Part shown: positions 19,120-29,715 of the stretch, one piece after another
Layout of the letters: every line of letters begins with the position of its first letter
Position numbering within the stretch: position 1 is the first letter of the stretch
Source of the DNA: Microcoleus sp. CAWBG506
GTDB taxonomy: Bacteria > Cyanobacteriota > Cyanobacteriia > Cyanobacteriales > Microcoleaceae
Assembly (NCBI GenBank): GCA_020883125.1
Contig: JAHREW010000001.1
Location: 255,549-319,548 of the forward strand
Length of the DNA: 64,000 nucleotides
Direction: 5' to 3'
Program-made: the position numbers and the translations under genes
Notes under the pieces: generated by a model
Told to the model about the DNA's origin: nothing
The model's database searches: none
Seen by the model: only the letters and a program-made list of their open reading frames with translations

Positions 19120-20634
19120 ATGAAAGCGAACAAAAAACTATTCAACCAATCGAATTTTGTTTTTACCCTGGGAATGCTCGCTGTGTTCCTCATGTCCTTA
19201 ACTCTCCGTTTTTGGGAACTAGAGCGATTTAACACTTTCGTATTTGACGAAGTTTACTACGCGAAATTTGCCAACGATTATCTCACCAAAACTCCTTTTT
19301 TCAACGCTCACCCGCCTCTGAGCCAGTACATAATTGCCGTTGGCATCTGGCTCGGCACTCACCTCCCCTTCGGCAAAACAGCCGTCAACAGTCTGGCTGG
19401 CTCCCTGCTTTCCCCTTGGGATTACCGCTGGCTGAATGCCCTCACAGGTTCCTTTATTCCGCTAGTTGTGGGAGCCCTAGCTTATCAGCTAGTTCGCCGC
19501 CGCACCTTTGCTTTTCTGGCTGCTTTATTTATCGCCTGTGACGGTTTGTTTTTAGTTGAATCTCGCTATGCACTGAATAACATTTATCTAGTTTTATTGG
19601 GAATATTAGGTCAAATATTTATTTTAAAATCAGTGGAAACAGAAGGCAAAAACCGCTGGGTTTTGCTAGGGCTATCTGGCGCTAGTTTCGGTGCTGCTGC
19701 TGCTATTAAATGGAACGGATTATGGTTTCTTTTTGGAACTTATTTAATTTTAATCTGCGCTTGGGTAGTGGATCTTACTCAACAAAATCAAGAAGAACCA
19801 GAACTCGAAAACCAGGAATTATCAAAAATGCTTTCGGCGGTAAGTCCAGTCCAAAAATTGACTAAACTCAATGTTTTAGAAGTAGGGCTAAGTTTAGCTA
19901 TTATTCCTATTGTAGTTTACAGCATCTCTTGGATTCCTCACCTACACTTTAATCCAACTCCCGATTTCTGGCAGATGCAAACAGAGATTTTGACTTATCA
20001 CCAGCGGATTAAGAGCGGCCCAGACGTGCATCCTTACTGTTCCGCGTGGTACGGTTGGCCTCTGATGCTGCGCCCGATAGTTTACTTCTACAAAACTGCT
20101 ACGAATAATTCACAACCAGACCCTGTTTTGCCACCTCTGCCAACTGGTGCGACTAAGGTAATCTTTGACGTTCACGCCATGGGGAATCCGATGCTTTGGT
20201 GGCTGTCAACTTTAGCTTTAATATTAATAGCAGTAATTTTGGTTAACCGCTTTTGGGTTTGGCGACAAACCCGCAATGAGGATTCTGTTACTCTCCTGGA
20301 ACAGCAGCAGCTATTTGTGTTTCCGCCCACTACTGAAATGTGGTTAATGTTATACTTAATAGTTAACTGGGCTGCTAATTTGCTGCCTTGGGTAAAGGTG
20401 ACTCGCTGCGTATTTTTGTATCATTATATGGGATGTTCTGTGTTTGCAACGCTGGCACTTGCTTGGTGGACTGACAGGTGGATTAATAGTCATCAAAATC
20501 GTCTCCGAGGGATGGCGGTGACAATTATTTTTATGGTTTTGGGTGGTTTTGCTTTCTGGATGCCTATTTATTTGGGACTCCCTTTGTCGGAACTTGAATG
20601 GAAAATTAGGATGTGGCTTCCCTCTTGGATTTAA
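19120..20634 (+). CDS. PMT-family (GT39) membrane glycosyltransferase
   Basis: This 504-residue multi-pass membrane protein resembles dolichyl-phosphate-mannose-protein mannosyltransferases, which transfer mannose from a lipid carrier to protein. The N-terminal membrane segment is followed by the family signature with acidic residues in the first loop (FVFDEVYYAKFANDYL, then FFNAHPPLSQYII). About ten more hydrophobic segments follow, and the C-terminal region has LPWVKVTRCVFLYHYMG. I prefer the ATG at 19120 over the TTG at 19108; neither has a strong ribosome site. Two small genes follow closely and may be co-transcribed. The substrate in this organism is unknown. Confidence 0.88.
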   Translation: MKANKKLFNQSNFVFTLGMLAVFLMSLTLRFWELERFNTFVFDEVYYAKFANDYLTKTPFFNAHPPLSQYIIAVGIWLGTHLPFGKTAVNSLAGSLLSPWDYRWLNALTGSFIPLVVGALAYQLVRRRTFAFLAALFIACDGLFLVESRYALNNIYLVLLGILGQIFILKSVETEGKNRWVLLGLSGASFGAAAAIKWNGLWFLFGTYLILICAWVVDLTQQNQEEPELENQELSKMLSAVSPVQKLTKLNVLEVGLSLAIIPIVVYSISWIPHLHFNPTPDFWQMQTEILTYHQRIKSGPDVHPYCSAWYGWPLMLRPIVYFYKTATNNSQPDPVLPPLPTGATKVIFDVHAMGNPMLWWLSTLALILIAVILVNRFWVWRQTRNEDSVTLLEQQQLFVFPPTTEMWLMLYLIVNWAANLLPWVKVTRCVFLYHYMGCSVFATLALAWWTDRWINSHQNRLRGMAVTIIFMVLGGFAFWMPIYLGLPLSELEWKIRMWLPSWI

Positions 20635-20671
20635 GTTATACCAGAAGGAAGAAAATTAGAGGAGTGACAAA

Positions 20672-21130
20672 TTGCCCAAAAGAACAGCGGATATAGAAGG
20701 GATGGCGCGGACACCTCATCTTGTTGAACTAAACAAAGAAATCCGTGAATTGATTATAGACTACGCCATAGGAGCGGCAATTTTGGGACTGAATCCCCTC
20801 CCAGGAACTTTGACTTTTACATTGCTGGCTGCTAGTGTGTTGCTGTTAAAGATGATGCGGGATATTGGGGGTAAATGGGGCTATCCGAAGGGTCAAGATG
20901 CTTTGGCGATCGGTGGCAATTTTTTTGGTGGTGTGGGTTCTTTTTGGATTGCGTTTATGGCTTGGATCTCAATGTATGTTGCGGGTTTGTTTGTGCCGTT
21001 TGTTGGGGGTTTTGCGGTGGCATCATCGCTGTTTGCCCTAACTTGGAGATTGGGACAAGCAACGCATCTTTATTATGCCAGTGGTTGTCAAAAGAGTCAA
21101 TTGTCTAATATCAAATCTAAAATTATTTGA
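20672..21130 (+). CDS. Small membrane protein, DUF697-like hydrophobic region
   Basis: The protein has 152 residues and starts at TTG, chosen because AGAGGAG lies 7 bp upstream; the later ATG at 20702 has its purine tract too close. The central part (LGLNPLPGTLTFTLLAASVLLLKMMRDI, then GSFWIAFMAWISMYVAGLFVPFVGGFAVASSLF) predicts two to three membrane segments. The GLNPLPG turn with a following helix recalls the DUF697 type, but I am not certain. It ends 3 bp before the lipase gene starts, so the two are probably translated from one message. Confidence 0.7.
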   Translation: MPKRTADIEGMARTPHLVELNKEIRELIIDYAIGAAILGLNPLPGTLTFTLLAASVLLLKMMRDIGGKWGYPKGQDALAIGGNFFGGVGSFWIAFMAWISMYVAGLFVPFVGGFAVASSLFALTWRLGQATHLYYASGCQKSQLSNIKSKII

Positions 21131-21133
21131 GTT

Positions 21134-22324
21134 ATGGTAAAGTATATTAATTTAAAACTTACCCGCCGAAAATTGTTACTTGGAGGATTAGCGGCCGCGT
21201 CGGCTGCGACGGCAATACCTGAATATTTGCGCCGTCTAGCAGAAAGCGATCGCCAGAAACAAGTTTTAGCCTTACTCAACGACAGAGATGCCGATAAATT
21301 TTTCCAACAAACCTTAGAAGCTGATGCTAAAAAAATTAATGAAGCGCGACAAATTCAGGCATCTGTTAAGTTATCTCCCCCACCTATTCCCTACAATCGT
21401 GAGATTTCTAAACTGCTGATTCAGTGCAGCAAATTAGCCACGCAACAGTACCTCAAAGGCAAGATAGATCCTAGCTATAATGGCGATATCAAATCGCTGC
21501 CAGCTTACACGGCTCAATTCAAAGACTATACTCAAGTTTCTGCGCTCAAAGGAGTAGAAGCGAGTATTTCAGAACAAGTAGAGGTAGATATTCCTCAGTC
21601 ACCAACATCCCCAAATAGCGATACAGATCCCATCGGGGACAATGTTGATAATGCTCAGAAGGCAATTAAAAATACTGCTAAAGAAGTAGTTAAGATAAAA
21701 AAGAAAATTCCGGTTTATTTTGGTTTTGTTCTGAGTTCAAAAAAACACAATATTATTGTGTTTCGTGGTACTCAAAGAACCATTGAATGGATACTTAATA
21801 TCAATGCCGTTTATGCTACAAACGATCGCAAAGTTGCCAGTCCGTTGTATGGTGCTATTCACCCTGGTTTTTCTACAATCTACAGTAATATTTCTGTTCA
21901 AACCCTTGAGGCTGCCAAAAAGCTAAATCCGTCGGTTCCTTGCTACATATCGGGACACAGTTTGGGTGCTGCGATCGCGACTCTAGCTGCGATCGACATT
22001 GCGGTGAATATTCCTCGATTGCAAAAGCAAGTCCAGTTGTACACTTATGCTAGCCCCAGGGTAGGCGATCGAGTTTTTGCCAGAGAGCACAATCGAGTTG
22101 TACCCAACAGCTATCGAGTGGTGAATTTAGCAGATGCTATTACCCTTGTACCTTTTACTGTATTCTTTAAAACTGAATATGTCCATGTTGGTGAAGAATG
22201 GTCTTTTTTGGCGCAAAATGGTGATGTGATGCCGAATCATGTGGTGGATACTTACCGGAGTGCGATCGACAAAGAAGCTGAAACCAATAAACCGCGAAAC
22301 TATCCCAATTCAGGCTTGAAATAG
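21134..22324 (+). CDS. Class 3 (alpha/beta) lipase-like protein, probably exported
   Basis: The protein has 396 residues. The N-terminus carries TRRKLLLGGLAAASAATA, a twin-arginine-like signal. The body has the lipase class 3 fold: IIVFRGTQ (oxyanion region), the nucleophile elbow CYISGHSLGAAIATLAA, the acid region YTYASPRVGDRVFA with NLADAITLVP, and a late His in VMPNHVVDTY. It would hydrolyse acyl esters outside the cytoplasm or at the thylakoid or plasma membrane; the substrate is unknown. It sits 3 bp after the preceding membrane protein gene. Confidence 0.87.
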   Translation: MVKYINLKLTRRKLLLGGLAAASAATAIPEYLRRLAESDRQKQVLALLNDRDADKFFQQTLEADAKKINEARQIQASVKLSPPPIPYNREISKLLIQCSKLATQQYLKGKIDPSYNGDIKSLPAYTAQFKDYTQVSALKGVEASISEQVEVDIPQSPTSPNSDTDPIGDNVDNAQKAIKNTAKEVVKIKKKIPVYFGFVLSSKKHNIIVFRGTQRTIEWILNINAVYATNDRKVASPLYGAIHPGFSTIYSNISVQTLEAAKKLNPSVPCYISGHSLGAAIATLAAIDIAVNIPRLQKQVQLYTYASPRVGDRVFAREHNRVVPNSYRVVNLADAITLVPFTVFFKTEYVHVGEEWSFLAQNGDVMPNHVVDTYRSAIDKEAETNKPRNYPNSGLK

Positions 22325-22366
22325 GGTGGATTCGGCGATGGAAATCCCTAAGCAAATCAAACTTTC

Positions 22367-22594
22367 GGGGAGCATCCTGATTTTGCATAGGCGAAGCATG
22401 ACCGCTGTAAATCTCTGGTTATCACTAATACAGCAGTTCCCGCTGTTATGAAACACGGTAGGGACACGGCATTGCCGTGTCCCTACGAGGATTGAACGAT
22501 AAGTGGGTGTACCTCATAACAGCGGTTTTCGCTGTAAATTGTCTGCGGTCATGCTTCGCCCCTAGGACTATATTTGCAAAATACAGATGCACCC
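22367..22594. repeat. MITE-like inverted-repeat element, copy A (carries a nested insertion)
   Basis: The outer arms pair GGGGAGCATCC...GGCGAAGCATGACCGC with their partner ending GATGCACCC. Copies with the same arms lie at 52072-52194 and 60003-60120. Here the centre (ATCTCTGGTTATCACTAATA) is split by a different element at 22431-22534. It fills the gap between the lipase gene and trmB. Confidence 0.85.
22431..22534. mobile_element. Nested 104-bp MITE-like element with TA duplication
   Basis: The ends are CAGCAGTTCCCGCTGTTATG on the left and, reverse-complemented, CAGCGAAAACCGCTGTTATG on the right. TA flanks both sides (22429-22430 and 22535-22536). The middle holds the GGACACGGCATTGCCGTGTCC palindrome. 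One end of the same family reappears at 63878-63903. It encodes no protein. TA target choice suggests mobilisation by an IS630/mariner-type transposase, which is an inference. Confidence 0.8.
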
Positions 22595-22627
22595 AACTTT
22601 AGTCCCAGCAGATGGGGATTAATTAAT

Positions 22628-23275
22628 TTAAGAGGGTGATGCACATTTATGATATAATGCTCGATAAACTGGTTCGCCGCGTTGGAGTCTACCAATTTCT
22701 CTCTCCGTCGCCACAGGTAGCGGATTTTCTGCTAACCATTCGCCATTGTTTTGACGCTGAAAACTAGGGTGAGATGAAAAGCGATCGCACATTTCCGTTT
22801 CTACTTCTTCAATATCAGATTGCATAAAAACTTCGCCACCAATTGCCAGATAAGTTGCCAAATCATTGACTAATTCCGGTTGCACTACCCGCCGTTTATG
22901 GTGTTTGTTTTTAAACCAAGGATCGGGAAATTGAATGCTAACTCGCTGCAAAATACCTGCCGGCAAAGTTTCTAAAATGGGCTTCAGAGAACTATTGGCA
23001 TTGCCAAATAAATAGTGGAGATTTGTCAAGCCTTTTTCATCCCGCCAAACATTCGCCTCTTCTACCAGAGGTTCCCGAATTTCTAATCCCAGAAAATTCC
23101 AGTCTGTTTGGAGTTGCGCCATGTGCCACAAAAACCTTCCCCTACCGCAACCGATATCTAAATGCAGCGGCAAATTTAAGTCAGCATAAATTTTTGTCCA
23201 ATCCGGGGGATTTACGGATGCTTGATATCGAATGGATAGGGGATTGACGTGTTCCCGAACTCTAACTCTTGCCAA
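22628..23275 (-). CDS. trmB: tRNA (guanine-N7-)-methyltransferase
   Basis: The 215-residue enzyme methylates N7 of guanosine 46 in the tRNA variable loop using AdoMet. Visible are the AdoMet-binding motif [17 protein letters not shown] (about 40-56), the acidic loop [13 protein letters not shown], and the TrmB signature [15 protein letters not shown]. The length fits the family. The upstream region is short and no operon partner is evident. Confidence 0.95.
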   Translation of the reverse strand: MARVRVREHVNPLSIRYQASVNPPDWTKIYADLNLPLHLDIGCGRGRFLWHMAQLQTDWNFLGLEIREPLVEEANVWRDEKGLTNLHYLFGNANSSLKPILETLPAGILQRVSIQFPDPWFKNKHHKRRVVQPELVNDLATYLAIGGEVFMQSDIEEVETEMCDRFSSHPSFQRQNNGEWLAENPLPVATEREIGRLQRGEPVYRALYHKCASPS

Positions 23276-23426
23276 TTTTGATGTCTCCTTAATGTTATTT
23301 TTAACCGCATTAACGCTGATAATTATTGATTTTTGCTAACTGGTCTAATTTTTTCCAAGAATTAGCGAACGCCAAATTAGAAATGAAAAATGGCATGATT
23401 ACGATTTTTCATTTCTAATTATTGTA

Positions 23427-24158
23427 TCAAGCTTCTGGTTCAATGCCTGCTGCTCTTAATTGTGCTGCTAGTCGATCGCCCCGCTCTTGAACAATTTCTA
23501 TTTCTTGCCTTTCTCTTTCTACCATCTCTACTCCCCACAATAACATCTGTCCGCTTTCATCCCACCAGCGCAACCAATATCCGCTTCTTTCCGCTTTTGT
23601 TCCCTGCCAAACACCCAGAAATAGCCCAACTCCTGCAACCCAATAACGACCATTTAAATCGGGTTGCTGTGGTTGATACCTTCCTCCTGAATCCAACTGG
23701 TAGACTTCTAGCACTCCGGCGGCGGGTTCAAAGATTACATAGATTGGAACTCGCAATACTTGTTCGTAAAAAAACCATTTACCGGGGGGATAACTTGGCT
23801 TGATTGAATATTCATCGCTGGGAGTAGCTGACAAGAACTCCATCACGATCGCCGGAATGTCCCCTTCTAAGTTGGGAGTGTAACTGCGGCGAATTTCTTG
23901 ACTGGGAAGCGGCTGTACATTGCGGGCATAAAACCAATCTGGAGCTTTGATAACTAGCTTGCTGTCTACTGTCGCACAAATACCCATATTTGGAGCAATT
24001 AATATTCCTGCTACTATTAGCCCTGCAATTTCTAAGATTTCTCGCAAGCCAGCAGCGAGCAAGGGCTGGTCGATGTTTTCCACAGGTTCCTCGTCTAAAA
24101 TAAAATCGGCGGGCAATTTTTCCCAGGTAATTTTTAAGTCGGCTGTACTGACTGTCAT
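23427..24158 (-). CDS. Uma2 family (DUF820) endonuclease-like protein
   Basis: The protein has 243 residues of the Uma2/DUF820 type, a PD-(D/E)XK nuclease-fold family greatly expanded in cyanobacteria, with largely unknown biological roles. Core elements: APDWFYA followed by IPAIVMEFLSATPSDEY, where the acidic residues of the nuclease fold lie, then KWFFYEQVLRVPIYVIFEP. The C-terminal region (GVEMVERERQEIEIVQERGDRLAAQLRAAG) is a coiled coil ending in the typical LRAxGIEPE tail. It starts 13 bp after csaB ends on the same strand, so co-transcription is likely. Confidence 0.9.
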   Translation of the reverse strand: MTVSTADLKITWEKLPADFILDEEPVENIDQPLLAAGLREILEIAGLIVAGILIAPNMGICATVDSKLVIKAPDWFYARNVQPLPSQEIRRSYTPNLEGDIPAIVMEFLSATPSDEYSIKPSYPPGKWFFYEQVLRVPIYVIFEPAAGVLEVYQLDSGGRYQPQQPDLNGRYWVAGVGLFLGVWQGTKAERSGYWLRWWDESGQMLLWGVEMVERERQEIEIVQERGDRLAAQLRAAGIEPEA

Positions 24159-24171
24159 GGTATTTTACCTC

Positions 24172-25218
24172 TTATGGAGATTGCTGGAGTGCGGTTTTCA
24201 ATACTTCTTGATGAAAGAGCGATCGCCCTACTATAAATTTTATCCTGTCTGGCGATAAGGCGTCGCCGTTAGCATAGTGTTCGATCCAGATTTTACTGAT
24301 TAAATAAGGATCGTCTGGCAAGTCTGATAATAAATATCCCGGCATTTCTAACTCGTCCATCAAATGACTAACTTTCGGATCGTAGCTGAGGGCAAAACAG
24401 CGACATTCTTCTGAAGCTGCCATAATTAAACTATGGTAGCGCATCCCGATCGCCATTTCGACTCCCCGAAATAGTCCTTTCAATTTCCTTGGATCGTCTA
24501 AACTCAGAATCCGACTCCTTTTCGGTAATGCTTCATGCAAATGTTTGGCAATTTCTAAGTCTTGGGAAGCTTGAAAAGGCAGTAGCAAAATTAAGGTGCG
24601 GGTGGCTTTTTGAAAGTCCACTAAAGCTTGAGTTAAGATAGATAACCGAGCCGGAGTTAGGCTAGGATGCGATCGCAAACAAACCGCAACTCTGGGCGCT
24701 GGTAAATCCCACAAACCCGACACTGGTGAATTTTCCAAAGCCCACACCGGATCGGGCGCTAAAGTAAAGGGAATTTCCCAATCTGCTAGCAGGGTAGCAG
24801 AGCCTTTATCCCGCACGCTAACCGCAGTACATCCAGCAAAACACCGCTGAGATAACTTACGGGTAATATCTCGATTCAAAGGCCCAATTCCCTGGGCCCA
24901 AGCCACAGTTTTTAGTCCCATTTGTTGTGCTAATCCCATCAAACCGCCATAATAAAATGGGCTGATAATGCTAGTAGTATCTTGGATTAAACTGCCGCCA
25001 CCCCAAATTAGGGCATCGGAGGTGCGGAGTGCTTCGAGGACTTGAAAGGCATTCATGCGATCGCGCGCAGCTACACCGTAACGCTGATTTGTCTCCACAG
25101 GATTGCCAGAAAGGACGATCGGTGTCACATCATCTGGTAACATTTGCAGTAGCGAGGCTAATAGCGCCTCGTCGCCACCGTTGCCTTTACCGTAATAGCC
25201 GCACAAAATTGCTCGCAT
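24172..25218 (-). CDS. csaB: Polysaccharide pyruvyl transferase CsaB
   Basis: The 348-residue enzyme adds pyruvate ketals to cell-surface polysaccharide; in Bacillus CsaB-modified polymer anchors SLH-domain proteins, and cyanobacteria use SLH domains in their outer-membrane proteins. It starts MRAILCGYYGKGNGGDEALL, diagnostic for CsaB, and has LIWGGGSLIQDTTS and the C-terminal donor-site region GMRYHSLIMAASEE. Length is normal. It leads a two-gene unit with the Uma2 protein. Confidence 0.93.
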   Translation of the reverse strand: MRAILCGYYGKGNGGDEALLASLLQMLPDDVTPIVLSGNPVETNQRYGVAARDRMNAFQVLEALRTSDALIWGGGSLIQDTTSIISPFYYGGLMGLAQQMGLKTVAWAQGIGPLNRDITRKLSQRCFAGCTAVSVRDKGSATLLADWEIPFTLAPDPVWALENSPVSGLWDLPAPRVAVCLRSHPSLTPARLSILTQALVDFQKATRTLILLLPFQASQDLEIAKHLHEALPKRSRILSLDDPRKLKGLFRGVEMAIGMRYHSLIMAASEECRCFALSYDPKVSHLMDELEMPGYLLSDLPDDPYLISKIWIEHYANGDALSPDRIKFIVGRSLFHQEVLKTALQQSP

Positions 25219-25306
25219 TTTTACTTTTTTCTTAGTTTACGATGGGGAATCTAACTATTACAATATCTAATCAATACATCTTGCATCTTATTTCAGAATA
25301 CAAACA

Positions 25307-25624
25307 ATGCACGCTTTGTCAATTCCCACCTGGATTATTCACATTTCTAGTGTCGTCGAGTGGATTGTCGCCATCTGGTTAATTTGGACCTACGGCGAAG
25401 TTACTCACAACCGAGCTTGGTGGGCCCTTTCCGCCGCCATGTTACCCGCCCTCGTCAGCGCTATGTGTGCCTGTACATGGCACTATTTTGATAACTCTCC
25501 AGCCCTAGAATGGATTGTTACCCTGCAAGCCGCCATGACTCTCATCGGCAATTTTACTCTATGGGCGGCTGCTTGGTGGATTTGGCGATCGGCTCAAACA
25601 ACAGAAAAAATTAAACAGGACTAG
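25307..25624 (+). CDS. DUF2499 (Ycf49-like) membrane protein
   Basis: This 105-residue, three-helix membrane protein (IIHISSVVEWIVAIWLIWTYG, WALSAAMLPALVSAMCACTWHYF, LTLIGNFTLWAAAWWIW-like segments) matches the DUF2499/Ycf49 family found in cyanobacteria and plastids. The function is not established. DUF3593, which in my memory often neighbours DUF2499, lies just beyond dnaE at 29712-30011 on the other strand. Confidence 0.85.
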   Translation: MHALSIPTWIIHISSVVEWIVAIWLIWTYGEVTHNRAWWALSAAMLPALVSAMCACTWHYFDNSPALEWIVTLQAAMTLIGNFTLWAAAWWIWRSAQTTEKIKQD

Positions 25625-25872
25625 AATTTGGTCAGGAAAATTCCCCATTCACCTATTATTACATCTCCCAAAAAGCCTGTCTTGAAGAGGCATAGAGCCT
25701 GTTCCACAATAGTTATGGGATCTGTCTAATGATGATATTGCACCGTTATTGTTTACTTCAAATTAATTAAATCGGTGACATCATTATTTCGACTCCCAAA
25801 TCTTTTTATTTGACTTTTCTCTACCCCCATGGTGTACAATCTAAAATCTCAGATCTCATATCTTAAATCCCT

Positions 25873-28800
25873 ATGTCTTTCGTTGGTTTGCACATCCACA
25901 GCGATTACAGCCTGCTAGACGGGGCATCTCAGCTACAGCAGCTAGCAGAGCGGGCGGTGGAATTGGGGATGCCCGCGATCGCCCTTACGGATCACGGAGT
26001 CATGTATGGGGCGATCGAACTGATCAAAGTTTGTCGCAATAAAAATATTAAGCCCATTATTGGCAACGAAATGTACGTTGTCAACGGCGACATCGAAGTA
26101 AAAGTTCGAGGTAGAAGAAAATACCATCAAGTTGTTTTAGCTAAAAACACCCAAGGTTATAAAAACTTAGTTAAATTAACTACAATTTCCCATTTAAAGG
26201 GAATGCCAGAAAGAGGAATTTTTGCCCGCCCTTGCATCAACAAAGAACTCCTAAAACAATACTCCGAAGGCTTAATTGTTACCAGCGCTTGCTTGGGTGG
26301 AGAAGTTCCCCAAATGATTATGCAAGGAAAGCTAGATGTCGCCCGTGAAGTCGCCAAATGGTATCAAGAAGTATTTGGCGAAGATTACTACTTAGAAATA
26401 CAAGACCACGGTTCCCAAGAAGACCGACTTGTGAATGTAGAAATTGTCAAAATTGCTCGCGAACTAAACATTAAAATAGTCGCTACCAATGATTCTCACT
26501 ATATTTCTTGCAACGACGTAGAAGCTCACGACGCTTTGTTGTGTATTAACACCAATAAACTAATAGAAGAAGAAAAGCGGATGCGCTACAGCGGCACAGA
26601 GTATTTGAAGTCCGCTGACGAAATGGCGCAACTATTTCAAGACCATTTGGATGCTGAAACGATCCAAGAGGCGATCGCAAACACCCTAGAAGTAGCAAAC
26701 AAAGTATCAAGATATGACTTAACAGGAGAAGCTCGGATTCCCACCATTCCAATTCCCCCAGAACATACCGCCGATACCTATGTAGAAGAAATATCCTGGC
26801 TAGGACTATTAGAACGCCTCAAAACCCGCACCAAAAATGAAATCCCCCCAGTCTACAAACAAAGGCTAGAATACGAGCTCAAAATGATTCAGCAAATGGG
26901 ATTTTCTGAATACTTTTTAGTAGTTTGGGACTACATCAAATACGCCAGAGATAACAATATTCCCGTCGGACCAGGACGCGGTTCTGCCGCAGGTTCTCTA
27001 GTTGCCTACGTCCTCAAAATTACCAATATAGACCCCGTACATCACGGATTACTATTCGAGCGATTTCTCAATCCCGAACGCAAATCAATGCCAGATATTG
27101 ATAGCGATTTCTGCATCGAAAGACGGGATGACATGATTAAATACGTGACGGAAAAATATGGAGAAGACCGCGTAGCGCAAATTATCACCTTTAATAGAAT
27201 GACATCAAAAGCTGTCTTGAAAGATGTTGCCAGAGTTTTAGGCATCCCCTACAAAAAAGCAGACGAAATGGCAAAATTAATTCCAGTGTCGCGGGGGAAA
27301 CCGGAAAAACTCAAAGTGATGATTTCCAATGGAACACCGGCACAGGAATTTAAAGACAACTACGAAAATACAATTTGCATCAATGCAGAAACAGGCACCG
27401 AAGTCCCCGTCCGTCAGTGGATTGACATGGCAATTCGCATAGAAGGAACCAACAAAACCTATGGCGTTCACGCCGCCGGTGTGGTGATTTCTTCCCAGCC
27501 CCTAGATGAAATTGTACCGCTGCAAAAGAATAACGAAGGTGCTGTGATTACCCAATATTTCATGGAAGATTTGGAATTTTTGGGGTTACTGAAAATGGAC
27601 TTTTTGGGACTGAAAAATTTAACAACACTCCAAAAAACCGTTGATTATGTTAAGCAAACGCAAGATATAACTATCGATGCCGAAGGCTTACCTTCCGATA
27701 TAGAACGCAGAGCTCAAGAGACATTTACTAGAAACAACAAGTTGCCCGGTGATGTAGCAAAAACTTATAAACTATTAGAAAAAGGAGATTTAGAAGGTGT
27801 TTTTCAGTTGGAATCTTCTGGAATGCTGGATGTAGTAAAAAAAATCAAACCTTCTTGTCTGGATGATATTTCTTCTATTTTGGCACTTTATCGTCCCGGC
27901 CCCCTGGATGCTGGTTTGATTCCACAATTTATCGATCGCAAACACGGCAGAGAGGTCGTTAAATACGACCATCCACTGTTAGAACCAATTTTAAAAGAGA
28001 CTTACGGAACCCTTTGTTTCCAAGAGCAAATTATGCGGATGGCTCAAGATTTAGCCGGCTATTCTTTGGGTCAAGCTGACTTGCTGCGTCGCGCCATGGG
28101 GAAGAAAAAAGCGGAGGAAATGCAGAAGCAAAAGGAAACATTTATTGATGGGGCAACTAAAAATGGTGTCCCTCAAAAAATTGCCGAAGAATTGTTCGAT
28201 CAAATGCTTAATTTCGCGGAATATTGCTTTAATAAATCCCATTCAATGGCCTATGCCTACATCACTTATCAAACTGCTTATTTAAAGGCAAATTTTCCTG
28301 TAGAATATATGGCTGCACTGCTGACTGCTAACAGTGGCGACCAGGATAAAGTACAGAGATATATCGCTAATTGTCTCAAGCTGGGTATCGAGGTTGAGCC
28401 GCCGGATATCAATAGTTCTGAACTGACGTTTACACCTATCAAGATTAAACCACCTGCAAAAGATAAAATTTTGTTTGGGATTTCGGCGGTTAAAAATGTG
28501 GGTGAGGGTGCAATTGAAAATATTTTAGCTGCGCGACAGGAAGGTGGGGATTTTAAATCTTTACCCGATTTGTGCGATCGCGTCAATCTTCATGCTGTCA
28601 ACCGCCGCGCTTTAGAAGCATTAATTCAATGCGGAGCCTTTGACAAAATTGAGAAGAACCGCCAGCAATTAATCAAGGACCTAGAAGGTGTAATCAAATG
28701 GGCCCAAGACCGGAAAAAAGACCGAGAAAGCGGTCAAGGTAATCTATTTGACTTGTTAGGTGGGATGAACTTTGGGAAGTCTGCGAATAAGTATGAGTCT

Positions 28801-29715
28801 GCGCCAAAATCTAAAATAGTCAAAGATTTTGATCCACAAGAAAAGTTGCGATTTGAAAAAGAATTGCTCGGATTTTATGTATCAGAACATCCCCTGAAAA
28901 TTTTGCTCTTAGTAAACCAAGAACCCGATGTCGTTACTATCCAAGAACTAGCAGAAAAGAAGGGAAAAGTATCAGTTATTGCCATGATTAGTGCTATCAA
29001 ACCAGTAGTTACTAAAAAAGGTGAGAAAATGGCAATTTTGCAATTAGAAGATTTAACCAGTCAACTCAAAGCTGTGGTGTTTCCCAAAACTTACGAACAG
29101 ATTGGCTCCCATATTACAGAGAATGCTGTGTTAGTGATTAGTGGAAAAATTGAGAAAGATGGGGAGGAAATTCAGATAATTGTAGACGGTGCTAAACCAT
29201 TAACAGCAGTAGAGACTGGAGAAGAAATAAATCCCTTAGAAGCAGAAGAGCCGAAAACTTGGGAACCAGAACCACTCAACATGGTACAACTACCAAAACC
29301 TGTAGCACTTTTACAAATGGTGATTATTAACTTGACACCCCACCAAATAAAAGACACCAAAAAACTGAATTCTCTCAAAGCTATTTTGCAAGAACTTTCC
29401 AATCGAGAACAAGATGGTAGCGTTTCGGTGGGGGGAATTGTGGTAGGTGAATATTCCTGTCAACCCCTTCGCATTAGCCCTCAATTGTGGGTGCAAGATG
29501 GCGAAGAAACTGTTAGCCGTCTTAAGTCTGCTGGATTTGATGCTCGCATTTTTCCCCTGAATAATCATGGGGATATTCTCGTATTTCGAGAAATGCGCGA
29601 TCGACTAAATTTACACTCTTGGGCTAGTCGTTTACTGGGCACAGAACCCGATCGCATTTCTCGGTATCTGAACTATCTCACCCAATCATCACAAACCACA
29701 ATCCATCCCTTTTAG
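25873..29715 (+). CDS. dnaE: DNA polymerase III alpha subunit, unsplit and without intein
   Basis: This 1280-residue replicative polymerase catalytic subunit has an N-terminal PHP domain ([34 protein letters not shown]), the palm with catalytic acidic residues ([15 protein letters not shown]), the finger region ([23 protein letters not shown]), a helix-hairpin-helix region and an OB fold ([12 protein letters not shown]). In many cyanobacteria this gene is split by a naturally divided intein between Tyr and Cys of AEY/CFN. Here that junction ([19 protein letters not shown], Cys near residue 784) is continuous. The C-terminal part, about 497 residues, seems longer than usual. The stop overlaps the convergent DUF3593 gene by 4 bp. 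Confidence 0.96.
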   Translation: MSFVGLHIHSDYSLLDGASQLQQLAERAVELGMPAIALTDHGVMYGAIELIKVCRNKNIKPIIGNEMYVVNGDIEVKVRGRRKYHQVVLAKNTQGYKNLVKLTTISHLKGMPERGIFARPCINKELLKQYSEGLIVTSACLGGEVPQMIMQGKLDVAREVAKWYQEVFGEDYYLEIQDHGSQEDRLVNVEIVKIARELNIKIVATNDSHYISCNDVEAHDALLCINTNKLIEEEKRMRYSGTEYLKSADEMAQLFQDHLDAETIQEAIANTLEVANKVSRYDLTGEARIPTIPIPPEHTADTYVEEISWLGLLERLKTRTKNEIPPVYKQRLEYELKMIQQMGFSEYFLVVWDYIKYARDNNIPVGPGRGSAAGSLVAYVLKITNIDPVHHGLLFERFLNPERKSMPDIDSDFCIERRDDMIKYVTEKYGEDRVAQIITFNRMTSKAVLKDVARVLGIPYKKADEMAKLIPVSRGKPEKLKVMISNGTPAQEFKDNYENTICINAETGTEVPVRQWIDMAIRIEGTNKTYGVHAAGVVISSQPLDEIVPLQKNNEGAVITQYFMEDLEFLGLLKMDFLGLKNLTTLQKTVDYVKQTQDITIDAEGLPSDIERRAQETFTRNNKLPGDVAKTYKLLEKGDLEGVFQLESSGMLDVVKKIKPSCLDDISSILALYRPGPLDAGLIPQFIDRKHGREVVKYDHPLLEPILKETYGTLCFQEQIMRMAQDLAGYSLGQADLLRRAMGKKKAEEMQKQKETFIDGATKNGVPQKIAEELFDQMLNFAEYCFNKSHSMAYAYITYQTAYLKANFPVEYMAALLTANSGDQDKVQRYIANCLKLGIEVEPPDINSSELTFTPIKIKPPAKDKILFGISAVKNVGEGAIENILAARQEGGDFKSLPDLCDRVNLHAVNRRALEALIQCGAFDKIEKNRQQLIKDLEGVIKWAQDRKKDRESGQGNLFDLLGGMNFGKSANKYESAPKSKIVKDFDPQEKLRFEKELLGFYVSEHPLKILLLVNQEPDVVTIQELAEKKGKVSVIAMISAIKPVVTKKGEKMAILQLEDLTSQLKAVVFPKTYEQIGSHITENAVLVISGKIEKDGEEIQIIVDGAKPLTAVETGEEINPLEAEEPKTWEPEPLNMVQLPKPVALLQMVIINLTPHQIKDTKKLNSLKAILQELSNREQDGSVSVGGIVVGEYSCQPLRISPQLWVQDGEETVSRLKSAGFDARIFPLNNHGDILVFREMRDRLNLHSWASRLLGTEPDRISRYLNYLTQSSQTTIHPF

